Source: Natrinema versiforme (GTDB taxonomy: Archaea; Halobacteriota; Halobacteria; Halobacteriales; Natrialbaceae). From it: a stretch of 64,000 bases of DNA. Where the stretch lies: assembly GCF_005576615.1 (NCBI RefSeq), contig NZ_CP040330.1:1860001-1924000 (forward strand), given 5' to 3'. Numbering within the stretch: the stretch's first letter is position 1; the number at the start of each line of letters is the position of its first letter. Below the pieces are notes generated by a model. It was given only the letters and a program-made list of their open reading frames with translations. It was not told the origin of the DNA and did not search any database. Both the position numbers and the translations under genes were made by a program. Of the stretch, positions 8,431 through 16,629 are shown one piece after another.

Positions 8431-9162
8431 CTACAGTTCGCGCGCCATCATCACTTCGTCGACGTACTCGCCGTCGATCGTGTAGTGGTCCCGGCGGATC
8501 GCCTCGGTATCCCAGCCGTGTACGGTCAGGAACTCGAGCGCGGTGTCGTTGACGACCGGCACGCTATTGTAGAGTTTGCGGTAGCCGTTCGCTTCGGCCC
8601 ATTCGAGGCCGCGTTGCAGGAGTTTGCTACCGATCCCGCATCCCCGATGGGCCTCGCGGACGCCGACGGTCTGCCGGGCGACTTCCCGAACCGGATCGGT
8701 CTGCTCGCAATCGAGGTGCGTCCAGCCGACGACCTCGCCGTCGACGGTCGCGACGAAGAACGTCCGGGACTGCACCGGGTTGTGTCTGGTGACGGCGTCT
8801 TCGTACAGCAGTTGCTCGGCGATCGTCTCGGCGACGACGTAGGTCTCCTTGGCCGTGACGTCCCGGATAGTGTCGACGAGGCCGTCGAAGTCAGCCTGCC
8901 GAGCGGGGCGAACGGTGACGGTGAACTCGTCTAACTCGTGTTTCTCGACGGCGCCGAACTCGAGTGCGATCCGGAGCGTGCCGCCCTCTTCCTCGAGATA
9001 GCCGTCCGATTTCAGCCCCTCGAGCCGGGTTCGGAACTCCTCGGCGGGCAGGGAGAGGATGTCCAATACCTTGTGGCGCTCGACGGTTCCGTGGCGTTCG
9101 ACGTACTCGTAGATGCGTCTGCTGGCGTCGGACGCAAACGTCGGCCGTTCAATCGCGTCCAT
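8431..9162 (-). CDS. Winged-helix + GNAT N-acetyltransferase fusion (copy 1)
   Basis: 243 residues. The first about 70 residues look like a winged-helix unit (IYEYVERHGTVERHKVLDIL, then LKSDGYLEEEGGTLRIALE). A GNAT domain follows from about residue 80 (VTVRPARQADFDGLVDTIRD), with the acetyl-CoA loop RGCGIGSKLLQRGLEWA. It closely resembles the protein at 24192-24923 in both domains and in the ending YVDEVMMA-EL. The acceptor is unknown. The wHTH could read DNA or act as a dimerisation module, so it may be an acetyltransferase with regulatory function. 82 nt upstream of the Tat cupredoxin 3' end; no operon is evident. Confidence 0.88.
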   Translation of the reverse strand: MDAIERPTFASDASRRIYEYVERHGTVERHKVLDILSLPAEEFRTRLEGLKSDGYLEEEGGTLRIALEFGAVEKHELDEFTVTVRPARQADFDGLVDTIRDVTAKETYVVAETIAEQLLYEDAVTRHNPVQSRTFFVATVDGEVVGWTHLDCEQTDPVREVARQTVGVREAHRGCGIGSKLLQRGLEWAEANGYRKLYNSVPVVNDTALEFLTVHGWDTEAIRRDHYTIDGEYVDEVMMAREL

Positions 9163-9281
9163 ACTCCCGATATGCGGGCCGTCCGCTTAGTCCTTGTTCA
9201 TCGATATCGTATAGCACATCATTCACCGAGCCTGGATCGGAACAGATGTCGGACAGAGATGGAGTAGCCGCCCGACCGCTC

Positions 9282-10010
9282 TCACTCCGCCGGTGGCTCG
9301 GGGAACTCGACGAGGAGCTGTTTGCTCTCGGCCGCGAGGTCGTCCCAACTGACTGAACCGCGTTCCGCGATGGTCGCCGGATCCATAGTCGGATCGGCGT
9401 ACACCAGTTCGGCGGTGAGTTCCGGCGGGCGGAGTTCGACCTCACCGTCCTCGGTCTCGACGGCCCCTTCCGGGCCGAAATCGGCCGTCGGCTCCCCGAC
9501 GACGATGCGCATTACCATGCCGAAGATCTCGTGGGGCGAACACAGCACGTCGTAGACGCCGGGTTCGTCGAACCGGTACAGCCAGAACGTATCCATCCCC
9601 AACACCGGCGACGAAAACGGCGGGACGCCCTCCGGGACACGGCGCTGCCGGCCGTGCTGAGGGTGGTATGCGGTGACGGTGTGGTCGGGCGTCGCGAGCT
9701 GGAACTGGACCACGTCGCCGGGCTCGACGAAGAGTCCGGTCGGCTCGAAGAAGAACTCCGGAACCGGTCGTCCCTCCGTCGGCCGTGTTTCCAACTCGAC
9801 CGCGTGATCGGGCCGGAGTGATCCCGGCAGTTGCTCGTCGCCCTCGAGGCCCGAGTAGCCGAGCACCGGATGAATGCAGTCCGCCTGTGAACACGCTTGC
9901 TGCTCCCGCTCGCTGTGGTTTCCATTGTCACCGCTTGCTGCGCCCAGTCCGGTCGCGAGGGGAATCGTCGACGTTACGCCGGCCGCTTTCAGAACCTGTC
10001 TCCGGTCCAT
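9282..10010 (-). CDS. Tat-exported cupredoxin (halocyanin-like) domain protein
   Basis: 242 residues from ATG 10010. The alternative ATG at 10019 lies upstream of the TSS predicted from the TATA box at 10037. The N-terminus MDRRQVLKAAG is a twin-arginine signal followed by a short hydrophobic stretch. The blue-copper fold is indicated by the ligand set His110 (TPDHTVTAYH), Cys157, His160 and Met165 in VLCSPHEIFGM. A Cys-rich pre-domain (ACSQADC) and an acidic C-terminal segment of about 70 residues flank it. The likely role is extracytoplasmic electron transfer or copper handling. A second, unrelated-length protein with the same Cu motif is fused to a sugar dehydrogenase at 51356-53620. Confidence 0.85.
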   Translation of the reverse strand: MDRRQVLKAAGVTSTIPLATGLGAASGDNGNHSEREQQACSQADCIHPVLGYSGLEGDEQLPGSLRPDHAVELETRPTEGRPVPEFFFEPTGLFVEPGDVVQFQLATPDHTVTAYHPQHGRQRRVPEGVPPFSSPVLGMDTFWLYRFDEPGVYDVLCSPHEIFGMVMRIVVGEPTADFGPEGAVETEDGEVELRPPELTAELVYADPTMDPATIAERGSVSWDDLAAESKQLLVEFPEPPAE

Positions 10011-10036
10011 GACCGCCATCTATCGTCCGTCGAGAG

Positions 10037-10041
10037 TATAT
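10037..10041 (-). promoter_or_regulatory. TATA box for the cupredoxin gene
   Basis: TATAT in the context gagagTATATgtg, centred 29 nt from ATG 10010. It decides between the two in-frame ATGs in favour of the inner one. Confidence 0.5.
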
Positions 10042-10145
10042 GTGTGAGATCATTGCACGACCAATCTACTCTTGATGGTTGAGTGTCATTTGTACAGTTA
10101 TATTACCACCACTCAGGAGAGTGATCACAGCACCCCTCGAGAGCG

Positions 10146-10163
10146 GTTTCCGGCGTCGGAAAC
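10146..10163. other. Perfect 7-bp stem-loop downstream of an orphan TATA box
   Basis: GTTTCCG (10146-10152) and CGGAAAC (10157-10163) pair perfectly around a 4-nt loop. A TATA-like TTATATT lies at 10098-10104 on the plus strand with no gene following it, and the TFS gene ends at 10273 on the minus strand. It could be a small plus-strand RNA or a processing/termination hairpin for TFS. Confidence 0.35.
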
Positions 10164-10272
10164 GGAGAATTACGGGACGAAACTGAACCTCTGAGCGGAC
10201 GTCTCAGCGAGCCGACATCTCGAGAGTAATCACCGAGAACGATCACGCGACGGTATCGAAGCGAGACCGGAC

Positions 10273-10602
10273 TCAGTTGTACTCCCGCCAGCGGTTTCCA
10301 CAGTCGGTACACTTGAAAAAGCGCGTCGGCGGCTCGTCGGCCGAGGCGGTCTGCTTGAGCGTGTACCACGCCTCCTCCGCACCACACTCGTCGCAGATGA
10401 CGTCCGTGGCCTTCGGCTTGCCCTCGAAGTTGGCCTCCTCACTGGACTCGATCACGTCGCCGTCGGTCTGTGACTCCGTCGTGACGAACGCGTCCTCCTG
10501 TTCGCGGTCCCGCTCGTTCGAGGCCCCGCAGTCGTCGTTCGTACAGACCATGCGGTCGCCCTCGGCTTTCATCATCGAGCCGCAGTCGTCGCAGAATTGC
10601 AT
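10273..10602 (-). CDS. tfs: Transcription elongation factor S (TFS, RpoM/TFIIS-like)
   Basis: 109 residues, normal for archaeal TFS. Two zinc ribbons are present: Cys4/Cys7/Cys20/Cys25 and Cys70/Cys73/Cys98/Cys101. The C-terminal ribbon carries the invariant acidic hairpin ADEPPTRFF (Asp89, Glu90), which reaches the RNA polymerase active site and stimulates cleavage of backtracked transcripts. An acidic linker joins the ribbons, as expected in halophiles. Stand-alone gene with the GHMP-family gene downstream on the other side. Assignment is firm. Confidence 0.96.
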   Translation of the reverse strand: MQFCDDCGSMMKAEGDRMVCTNDDCGASNERDREQEDAFVTTESQTDGDVIESSEEANFEGKPKATDVICDECGAEEAWYTLKQTASADEPPTRFFKCTDCGNRWREYN

Positions 10603-10661
10603 ATCGGGCCGCTACGGGCTCGGCACGCAAAAACGCTCCACTTCGATCGACTCGAGCGTTG

Positions 10662-11639
10662 TCAGTCCGTCGTTCGGACTCGAGCCCCGGTCTCGGCCGG
10701 CTCCGCGAGGATAACCCGTCCGTCGAGCCCGCGGTCCGCGAGCGCGGCGGCGGCCGCGGCCTCGGCCTCGTCGGCGTGGGCGGTGTCGGTCACACCGTAG
10801 ACGACCGGGCCCCACGACGACTGGCCGACGCCGGAGAGGACCGGACAGTCCTCGAGCGTTTCGACGAGTTCGCCCGCGGGCGGCCGGAAGACGCCGCCTT
10901 GTGCATCGGCGTACCACGCCCCGTTCTTGCGGCCGATTTCGGCGATCGCCTCGCCGAAGGGTTCGAGGCGGCCCGCGGCGGCGGCCGGCAGCAGTTTCCG
11001 GGTGACGACGCCGGCGAGTTCGTCGGCGACGGCGGGATCGGCGCGTTCGACGACCGAGCGCATGCTCGCGTCCTCGTTGTCGCCGCTACGGCCGGGTTCG
11101 GCGTCGGGGACGACGACGAGGAACCGCCACTCCGGGGGCAGGTCGTGGCGGGCGACGACCGGCGGCACCGTCCAATCGCCCTCAGCCGGCGGCTCGGTGG
11201 TAAACCGGTTCGTCGGATGGCCGGCGTCGACGGCGAAGCCGCCGCCCTCGAAGGTCGCGACGCCGACGCCGCTGCGACCGCCCCTGCCCATCGCCGGCGC
11301 GCGCTCGCGAACTCGCGGCTCGAGGCCGTGGGCTCGTGCCGTCGCCGTGAGCACGGCGAGAGCGAGTTGGGTCCCGCTGCCAAGCCCGACGTGGCGCGGC
11401 AGGGACTCCTCGAGCGCGAGCGCGACGCCGGGAACCTCGAGGATGTCGACGGCGCGGTTCGCGTACGCCCGGACTAGGGGATCGGCGGCCTCGACGGCGG
11501 CGGCGGGCTCGGCCGTAACGGTCACTCGCGGCTCCGCGAGTCCGACGCCGATGCCGCCGTAGAGCCGCTCGCGAGCGAGCGAGAGGTTCTGGAAGCCGAC
11601 GTGGAGGCGCGCGCCCGCGCTGACGGTCGCGGTCGTCAT
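10662..11639 (-). CDS. Beta-ribofuranosylaminobenzene 5'-phosphate synthase family (GHMP fold)
   Basis: 325 residues from ATG 11639 (MTTATVSAGARLHVGF). The frame upstream is open but basic and low quality. The GHMP nucleotide loop appears as PRHVGLGSGTQLALAV (about residues 85-100), and the N-terminal SAGARLHVGFQNLS block is characteristic of the MptG/RFAP synthase family. In methanogens this enzyme joins PRPP and 4-hydroxybenzoate in methanopterin synthesis. Haloarchaea are not known to make methanopterin, so here it may serve a folate-like pterin or another PRPP-dependent reaction. Confidence 0.82.
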   Translation of the reverse strand: MTTATVSAGARLHVGFQNLSLARERLYGGIGVGLAEPRVTVTAEPAAAVEAADPLVRAYANRAVDILEVPGVALALEESLPRHVGLGSGTQLALAVLTATARAHGLEPRVRERAPAMGRGGRSGVGVATFEGGGFAVDAGHPTNRFTTEPPAEGDWTVPPVVARHDLPPEWRFLVVVPDAEPGRSGDNEDASMRSVVERADPAVADELAGVVTRKLLPAAAAGRLEPFGEAIAEIGRKNGAWYADAQGGVFRPPAGELVETLEDCPVLSGVGQSSWGPVVYGVTDTAHADEAEAAAAAALADRGLDGRVILAEPAETGARVRTTD

Positions 11640-11762
11640 GAATCGTGATCGTGCCCGGCTACGAACCCCCTCGGGAAGGGGGTTTCGACGGTGGCAACGA
11701 CTGAGACGGGGTACTGTACCGATTTCCCGGCGCAACCCCAGCGCGGTCGATAGACACAGCGG

Positions 11763-11769
11763 TTATATT
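11763..11769 (+). promoter_or_regulatory. TATA box for the glycosyltransferase gene
   Basis: TTATATT centred 27 nt before ATG 11793, indicating a leaderless transcript. Confidence 0.65.
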
Positions 11770-11792
11770 GCTCGCCCCGACAGTCCCCGACG

Positions 11793-12500
11793 ATGCCGGC
11801 AGCCGACGCCTCGGTCGTCGTCCCCGCTCGCGAGGAGGGCTCCCGCCTCGAGCGAACGTTGGACTCGCTCGCGGCCCAACTCTTCGACGGGCGACTCGAG
11901 GTGATCGTCGTCGCGAGCGATGCGACCACGGAGCGCGTCGCTCGAGCACATCCGGCGGTCGACCGCGTGGTGGTCGACGACCGCCGGGCGGGTCCCGGGC
12001 CGGCCAGAAATCTGGGTGCGGCGGTCGCCGGCGGCGAGGTGGTGTTGTTCACCGACGCCGATACGATCGTTCCGCCCTGCTGGGTGCGCCGTCACTACCG
12101 CCACTACGCGACTCCTGAGGTCGTCGGCGTCGGCGGCCCGCTCCGGCCGCTCGAGGGCGGACTCCGTCACCGTGCGCTCTTTCGGGTCCTCTCGGACTGG
12201 TGGTATCGCGCGTGCTGGCCGGTCGGATTCGTCCAGCAACCGGGCTGTAACTGCAGCGTCCGCCGGACGGCGTTCGAGGCGATCGGCGGGTTCGACGACG
12301 ACTTACAGTTTCTCGAGGACACCGACCTCTCCCTGCGGCTTGCCCGCGAGGGACCGGTCGTCTATGATCACACCTGTCCCGTCGAAACGTCGACCCGACG
12401 GCAGAACCGGGTCGGCTACGCGCGGCTCTTCTGGACCTATCTCGTCGGCTACCTCGAGTACGCACTGCCCGGATCGTCGCCGACTCGAGACTACTTTTGA
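11793..12500 (+). CDS. Family 2 glycosyltransferase
   Basis: 235 residues of GT-A fold. The start is VVVPAREEGSRLERTL, the nucleotide-sugar/metal motif is FTDADT (Asp88, Asp90), GGPLRPLEGG and the acceptor-side FLEDTDLSLRL (catalytic-base region) follow. A C-terminal hydrophobic/aromatic part (RLFWTYLVGYLEYALPG) may associate with membrane. Likely transfers a sugar to a lipid carrier, glycan or carotenoid-type acceptor. No other glycan gene is adjacent, so the substrate is open. Confidence 0.88.
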   Translation: MPAADASVVVPAREEGSRLERTLDSLAAQLFDGRLEVIVVASDATTERVARAHPAVDRVVVDDRRAGPGPARNLGAAVAGGEVVLFTDADTIVPPCWVRRHYRHYATPEVVGVGGPLRPLEGGLRHRALFRVLSDWWYRACWPVGFVQQPGCNCSVRRTAFEAIGGFDDDLQFLEDTDLSLRLAREGPVVYDHTCPVETSTRRQNRVGYARLFWTYLVGYLEYALPGSSPTRDYF

Positions 12501-12532
12501 CGGCAACTCGAGCCGATTCGGGCCAGAAGACA

Positions 12533-12538
12533 GATATT
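12533..12538 (+). promoter_or_regulatory. TATA-like box for the first CxxCDW miniprotein
   Basis: GATATT centred about 27 nt before ATG 12562; supports that this 53-codon frame is expressed. Confidence 0.5.
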
Positions 12539-12561
12539 GGGGTACTCTGGAGACGGAGACG

Positions 12562-12723
12562 ATGAACCGAACCGACGACCTCGATCACGGGCCGGATGGT
12601 GCGGTCGAACGGGGCTGTGACCGGTGTGACTGGTACGCGGTCGAGAGCTCTTATGCCGCGCTGGTCGAGCGGTATCAGGACCACCTCCGCGAGGCGCATC
12701 CGCGGCTCTGGCTCCGGACCTGA
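12562..12723 (+). CDS. C2H2-like mini zinc-finger protein (copy 1)
   Basis: 53 residues starting at ATG 12562. Cys19 and Cys22 (GCDRCDWYA) and His41 and His46 (HLREAH) form a C-x2-C-x18-H-x4-H arrangement typical of one small zinc finger. The CxxCDW signature and the His spacing match the protein at 14692-14847 on the other side of the dihydroxy-acid dehydratase gene. Such haloarchaeal zinc miniproteins are mostly uncharacterised and could bind nucleic acid or protein. TATA box and leaderless spacing support expression. Confidence 0.7.
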   Translation: MNRTDDLDHGPDGAVERGCDRCDWYAVESSYAALVERYQDHLREAHPRLWLRT

Positions 12724-12808
12724 CCGCCGCGAACGACAACCCCCCGCTCTCGGCCGAACTTGTTCGCCGGAATCAAAACCCCACGAACGATTGGCCGAGA
12801 AAGGGTGA

Positions 12809-12814
12809 CTTATG
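12809..12814 (+). promoter_or_regulatory. TATA box for ilvD
   Basis: CTTATG centred about 27 nt before ATG 12838; favours that ATG over the frame-open extension upstream. Confidence 0.45.
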
Positions 12815-12837
12815 CCCCTTCGACGCAAGGTCCGACC

Positions 12838-14565
12838 ATGAGCAGCGACGACGAGTTCGACTACGGAAAAGACGAGCAGTTGCGGAGCCGCGAGGTGACG
12901 GAAGGTCCGGACAAGGCCCCCCACCGCGCGATGTTCCGTGCGATGGGGTTCGACGACGAGGACTTCGGCTCGCCGATGATCGGCGTGCCGAACCCAGCAG
13001 CGGACATCACACCGTGTAACGTCCACCTCGACGACGTCGCCGATGCCGCCCTCGAGGGAATCGACGACTCCGGCGGCATGCCCATCGAGTTCGGGACGAT
13101 CACCATCTCCGACGCCATCTCGATGGGAACCGAGGGGATGAAGGCCTCGCTGATCTCCCGGGAACTCATCGCCGACTCCGTCGAACTGGTCTCGTTCGGC
13201 GAGCGCATGGACGGGCTGGTCACCATCGGCGGCTGCGACAAGAACATGCCCGGCATGATGATGGCCTCGATCCGAACGGATCTGCCCAGCGTCTTCCTCT
13301 ACGGCGGCTCGATCATGCCCGGCGAGCACGAGGGTCGGGAGGTCACGGTCCAGAACCTCTTCGAGGGCGTCGGTGCCGTCGCCGACGGCGAGATGGAAAG
13401 CGAGGAACTCGATGAGATGGAGCGCAACGCCTGTCCCGGTGCGGGCTCCTGTGGCGGGATGTTCACCGCAAACACGATGGCCTCGATCTCCGAGGCGCTC
13501 GGCTTCGCGCCGCTGGGCAGCGCCAGCCCGCCCGCCGAGGCCGAATCGCGCTACGACGTCGCCCGCGAGGCCGGCGAACTCGCCGTCGAGGTCGTCGAGG
13601 AGCAGCGCAAGCCCTCCGACTTCCTCAGCAAGGAATCGTTCGAGAACGCAATCGCGCTACAGGTCGCCGTCGGCGGCTCGACCAACGCCGTCCTCCACCT
13701 GCTGGCGATGGCCGCCGAGGCCGGCGTCGACCTCTCCATCGAGGAGTTCGACGAGATCAGCCGGCGCACCCCGAAGATCGCGAACCTCCAGCCCGGCGGC
13801 TCCCGAGTCATGCACGACCTCCACGAGGTCGGCGGCGTCCCGGTCGTCCTCAACGCCCTCTACGAGGCCGACCTGCTCCACGGCGACGCGCTGACGGTCA
13901 CGGGCGACACGATCGGCGAGGAACTCGAGGCGCTCGACCCGCCGGCGATCGAGGACCTCGACGCGGACTTCCTCTACACCGTCGACGAGCCGAAAGACGA
14001 GCAGGGCGCGATCCGCATCCTGACGGGCAACCTCGCGCCCGGCGGCTCCGTCCTCAAGGTCACCGGCGACAACGACCTCCACCACGAGGGCCCCGTCCGG
14101 GTCTTCGAGAACGAGGAAAACGCCATGGCGTACGTCCAGGAGGGACGCGTCGAGAGCGGCGACGTGATCGTCATCCGCAACGAGGGGCCACAGGGCGGCC
14201 CCGGCATGCGCGAGATGCTCGGCGTCACGAGCGCGGTCGCCGGACAGGGCCACGCCGAAGACGTGGCGCTCATCACGGACGGCCGCTTCTCCGGCGCGAC
14301 TCGCGGGTTCTCGATCGGCCACGTCGCTCCCGAGGCGTTCGCCGGCGGCCCCATCGGCCTCATCGAGGACGGCGACGTGATCACCATCGACATCGAGGAC
14401 CGGACCCTCGCGGTCGACCTGAGCGAGGAGGAACTCGAGGCCCGCCGGGAGGAGTGGGAGCAGCCCGACCCCAACTACGAGAGCGGCGTGCTGGCGAAGT
14501 TCGGCCGCGCGTTCGGCTCGGCGGCCAACGGCGCAGTGACGAACCCCGGCGTCAAAGACGAGTAG
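12838..14565 (+). CDS. ilvD: Dihydroxy-acid dehydratase
   Basis: 575 residues from ATG 12838. An open extension of 26 codons upstream has unsuitable sequence and would precede the predicted TSS. Cluster ligands of the IlvD/Edd family are visible: Cys60 in ADITPCNVHL, Cys133 in GGCDKNMPGM and Cys205 in PGAGSCGGMFTANTM. The C-terminal half contains GRFSGATRGFSIGHVAPEA. It dehydrates 2,3-dihydroxy-3-methylbutanoate and -pentanoate in valine/isoleucine (and via this, leucine/CoA) synthesis in the cytoplasm. Other ilv genes are absent. It lies between two related mini-zinc-finger genes. Confidence 0.95.
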   Translation: MSSDDEFDYGKDEQLRSREVTEGPDKAPHRAMFRAMGFDDEDFGSPMIGVPNPAADITPCNVHLDDVADAALEGIDDSGGMPIEFGTITISDAISMGTEGMKASLISRELIADSVELVSFGERMDGLVTIGGCDKNMPGMMMASIRTDLPSVFLYGGSIMPGEHEGREVTVQNLFEGVGAVADGEMESEELDEMERNACPGAGSCGGMFTANTMASISEALGFAPLGSASPPAEAESRYDVAREAGELAVEVVEEQRKPSDFLSKESFENAIALQVAVGGSTNAVLHLLAMAAEAGVDLSIEEFDEISRRTPKIANLQPGGSRVMHDLHEVGGVPVVLNALYEADLLHGDALTVTGDTIGEELEALDPPAIEDLDADFLYTVDEPKDEQGAIRILTGNLAPGGSVLKVTGDNDLHHEGPVRVFENEENAMAYVQEGRVESGDVIVIRNEGPQGGPGMREMLGVTSAVAGQGHAEDVALITDGRFSGATRGFSIGHVAPEAFAGGPIGLIEDGDVITIDIEDRTLAVDLSEEELEARREEWEQPDPNYESGVLAKFGRAFGSAANGAVTNPGVKDE

Positions 14566-14691
14566 TCGCCGGCTCCCGTCCGGCCGTCCCGATTCACCCG
14601 CTCGCGGGTAACGGTTTCGCGATCCCGCCGCCTTCGATTTCCTGCACGAGTCTTTCCCGCCTATGTGACCGACTACCGGATAGACAGACGA

Positions 14692-14847
14692 ATGTGTAAA
14701 TACTGCCTCGAGTGTGACTGGCAGATCAGCACTGCCGACGGCTACACGGAAAAGGAGGTGTCCGAGAAAGCGATCGAGCACTTCGTCGAGACGGGGCACA
14801 CGGTCGATTCGCTCCGGCTGCCGCCGCCGGTCGTCCTCGAGAACTGA
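14692..14847 (+). CDS. C2H2-like mini zinc-finger protein (copy 2)
   Basis: 51 residues from ATG 14692; an upstream alternative start at 14665 would add nine residues. Cys5 and Cys8 in KYCLECDWQ with His30 and His36 (IEHFVETGH) give C-x2-C-x21-H-x5-H. The CxxCDW core and the helical H...H part resemble the protein at 12562-12723. It probably folds around one zinc. Function unknown; it follows ilvD on the same strand after 126 nt. Confidence 0.72.
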   Translation: MCKYCLECDWQISTADGYTEKEVSEKAIEHFVETGHTVDSLRLPPPVVLEN

Positions 14848-14963
14848 TCGAATCGAGTCGTCGATCGAGCCATCAATTGGGCCGGTATCGGCCCCGATTA
14901 CGATTTCTCGACGGAGCCATCGTCCGCGAACGGCCCGCGAGACGATTCTACTCCCTCACTGCC

Positions 14964-15401
14964 TCACCCGCGACGCTCGAGGATCCGATCGATGATCAGC
15001 CGCGTCGAGAGCAGTTGTTCGTCGGCGTCGTCGCCCGCCTCCCGAGCGCTCGCCCGGCGGACCTCGCAGTCGATCCCGCGGGCCTCGAGTTCGGCCGCGA
15101 TAGCGTCGTCGTCGTGGTGCTGGTCGTGGCCCAGCGCGATCACGTCCGGATCGATCGCCTCGATCGGAACGAAGATGTCCTCCTCGTGGCCGAGTCGGGC
15201 CTCGTCGACGGCCTCGAGCGCGCCGACGACGTCCCGGCGCTGGCTCGCCGGACAGATCGGGGCCGCCTTGTGGTCGACGTTGGTCGTCCGCGCGACGATG
15301 ACGTGGAGCTCGTCGCCCATCGCGGCGGCCTCCTCGAGGTAGTGGACGTGGCCGGGGTGGAGGATGTCGAAGGTTCCCTGCGCGATGACTGTCCGGCTCA
15401 T
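14964..15401 (-). CDS. ribL: Archaeal FAD synthase (FMN adenylyltransferase)
   Basis: 145 residues. Nucleotidyltransferase fold with [17 protein letters not shown] (HxGH) near residue 9 and the terminal STRLIIDRI block replacing the ISSTR motif. Length and sequence fit archaeal RibL, which makes FAD from FMN and ATP. It is related to glycerol-3-phosphate cytidylyltransferases, which would be the main alternative. No riboflavin genes adjoin. 104 nt separate it from the JAMM gene upstream on the same strand. Confidence 0.88.
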   Translation of the reverse strand: MSRTVIAQGTFDILHPGHVHYLEEAAAMGDELHVIVARTTNVDHKAAPICPASQRRDVVGALEAVDEARLGHEEDIFVPIEAIDPDVIALGHDQHHDDDAIAAELEARGIDCEVRRASAREAGDDADEQLLSTRLIIDRILERRG

Positions 15402-15504
15402 GGCTGCCTCGCCGTCGATCCGGCGGCGTGCGGTTTCCGTGGCGATCCCGTCGTCGGTCGTGTGGTAGTCACTGATAGCATCGTCTCGAGAGGCGAACGT
15501 CGCG

Positions 15505-15999
15505 TCATCGCAGTTCCTCGTCGATATCCGCCTGCGTGAAATCGAAGAACTCCTCGGTCTCGGGCAGGTCGACGTCGATCACGTTCAGCTGGGTCGGTTT
15601 CCCCTGTGAATCGAACGCCTTCCAGTCCGTCTGGCGGTAGGGTGCCCCGATGATGACGTGGACGCTCCCGCGACCGAACGTGTCCAGATCCGCGTTACTG
15701 GGCTTGATCACCCCGTTGGGATGGGAGTGGATGCTCCCCAGCGCCTTCACGTCGTTCGGAATCTGATTCGTCTTGACGGTCGCGCTGACGCTGTTGGACT
15801 CGGTGCCGGGCACCACGAGAATATCCGTGATGACCAGCCCCTCCCGGTCCAGATCCAGGCGTTCGGCCTCGGTCCCACGGAGGAACCCCATGTACTCGTT
15901 CGGGTGGGTCGCCTCCGAGGACTCGAGCGCGAACTCGAGGGTTTCCTCGGCGATGCCGAGAATCTCGCTCGAGCGAAACAGCGCGTCGAACAGCCCCAT
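15505..15999 (-). CDS. JAMM/MPN metalloprotease (desampylase-like)
   Basis: 164 residues. A complete JAMM signature is present: Glu35 (HPNEYMGFL) and [14 protein letters not shown], which fits HxH-x7-S-x2-D with His91, His93, Ser101 and Asp104, so a zinc peptidase is expected. Archaeal JAMM proteins such as HvJAMM1 remove ubiquitin-like SAMPs from proteins and cleave MoaD/SAMP fusions. Whether this is the JAMM1 or JAMM2 orthologue cannot be decided here. A MoaD/SAMP-type Ubl is encoded at 62654-63052. Confidence 0.88.
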   Translation of the reverse strand: MGLFDALFRSSEILGIAEETLEFALESSEATHPNEYMGFLRGTEAERLDLDREGLVITDILVVPGTESNSVSATVKTNQIPNDVKALGSIHSHPNGVIKPSNADLDTFGRGSVHVIIGAPYRQTDWKAFDSQGKPTQLNVIDVDLPETEEFFDFTQADIDEELR

Positions 16000-16070
16000 A
16001 TCCCCACCTGCGGCCTTGCGGTTGCTAAACGTTCCGATGCACCGGTTCGGCTCGGGAGACGATCACTGCC

Positions 16071-16478
16071 TCACTCGTCCGAAACGGCGTCTTTCGGAAT
16101 GATGCCGTCGATGTCGGCTCGCAGCACGTCCTCGCCGTCTTCGTTCGTACAGACCGCGGTGCTCTGGATGTCGTAGTACTCGTCGCACTCGGTGACCGAC
16201 TCGAGGCGACAGGTGCAGGTGATCCGCTCGCCGGTGTGGACCGGTTGCACGAACTCGAACTCCATCCCGCGGGCGATGTAGTTCAGATCGCCGCCGATCT
16301 TCGTCGGCAGCGTCGCGGTGAGCAGCCCCTGTACGGTCAGTCGGCCCGCCTCGTCCGGCTCGGTGTGGATCGGCTGCTGGTCGCCCGATAGCTCGCCGAA
16401 CTCGCGGACATTCTCGTGATCGAAGGTCCGTTCGACGGTGTACTCGTCGCCCTCCTCGGGCGGGTGTGAAACGTCCAT
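16071..16478 (-). CDS. MaoC-like hot-dog dehydratase family protein
   Basis: 135 residues, single hot-dog domain. FGELSGDQQPIHTEP corresponds to the MaoC/hydratase-2 catalytic segment, with a Gln in place of the common Asn and His retained, followed by TVQGLLTATLPTKIGG. Typical members hydrate enoyl-CoAs (R-specific) in fatty acid or PHA metabolism, and some lack activity. It is transcribed divergently from the DHH gene over a 151-nt spacer and shows no linked acyl-CoA genes. Confidence 0.83.
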   Translation of the reverse strand: MDVSHPPEEGDEYTVERTFDHENVREFGELSGDQQPIHTEPDEAGRLTVQGLLTATLPTKIGGDLNYIARGMEFEFVQPVHTGERITCTCRLESVTECDEYYDIQSTAVCTNEDGEDVLRADIDGIIPKDAVSDE

Positions 16479-16597
16479 GCTATAACTGGTCCCGACGATT
16501 CCTTTTGTAGCTACTGCTCACGCTGTTGTCACTCGAGACCGGCGACCGCTTCGATGAGAACTCGGCCGCTCGAGTCCCCATCGCTTCTTGACAAGGG

Positions 16598-16603
16598 TTA
16601 TAC
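16598..16603 (+). promoter_or_regulatory. TATA box for the RecJ-like DHH gene
   Basis: TTATAC centred about 29 nt before ATG 16630; supports this ATG over the TTG at 16588, which precedes the TATA box. Confidence 0.6.
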
Positions 16604-16629
16604 GCGACCACCTCAAACAGCGAACCAAG

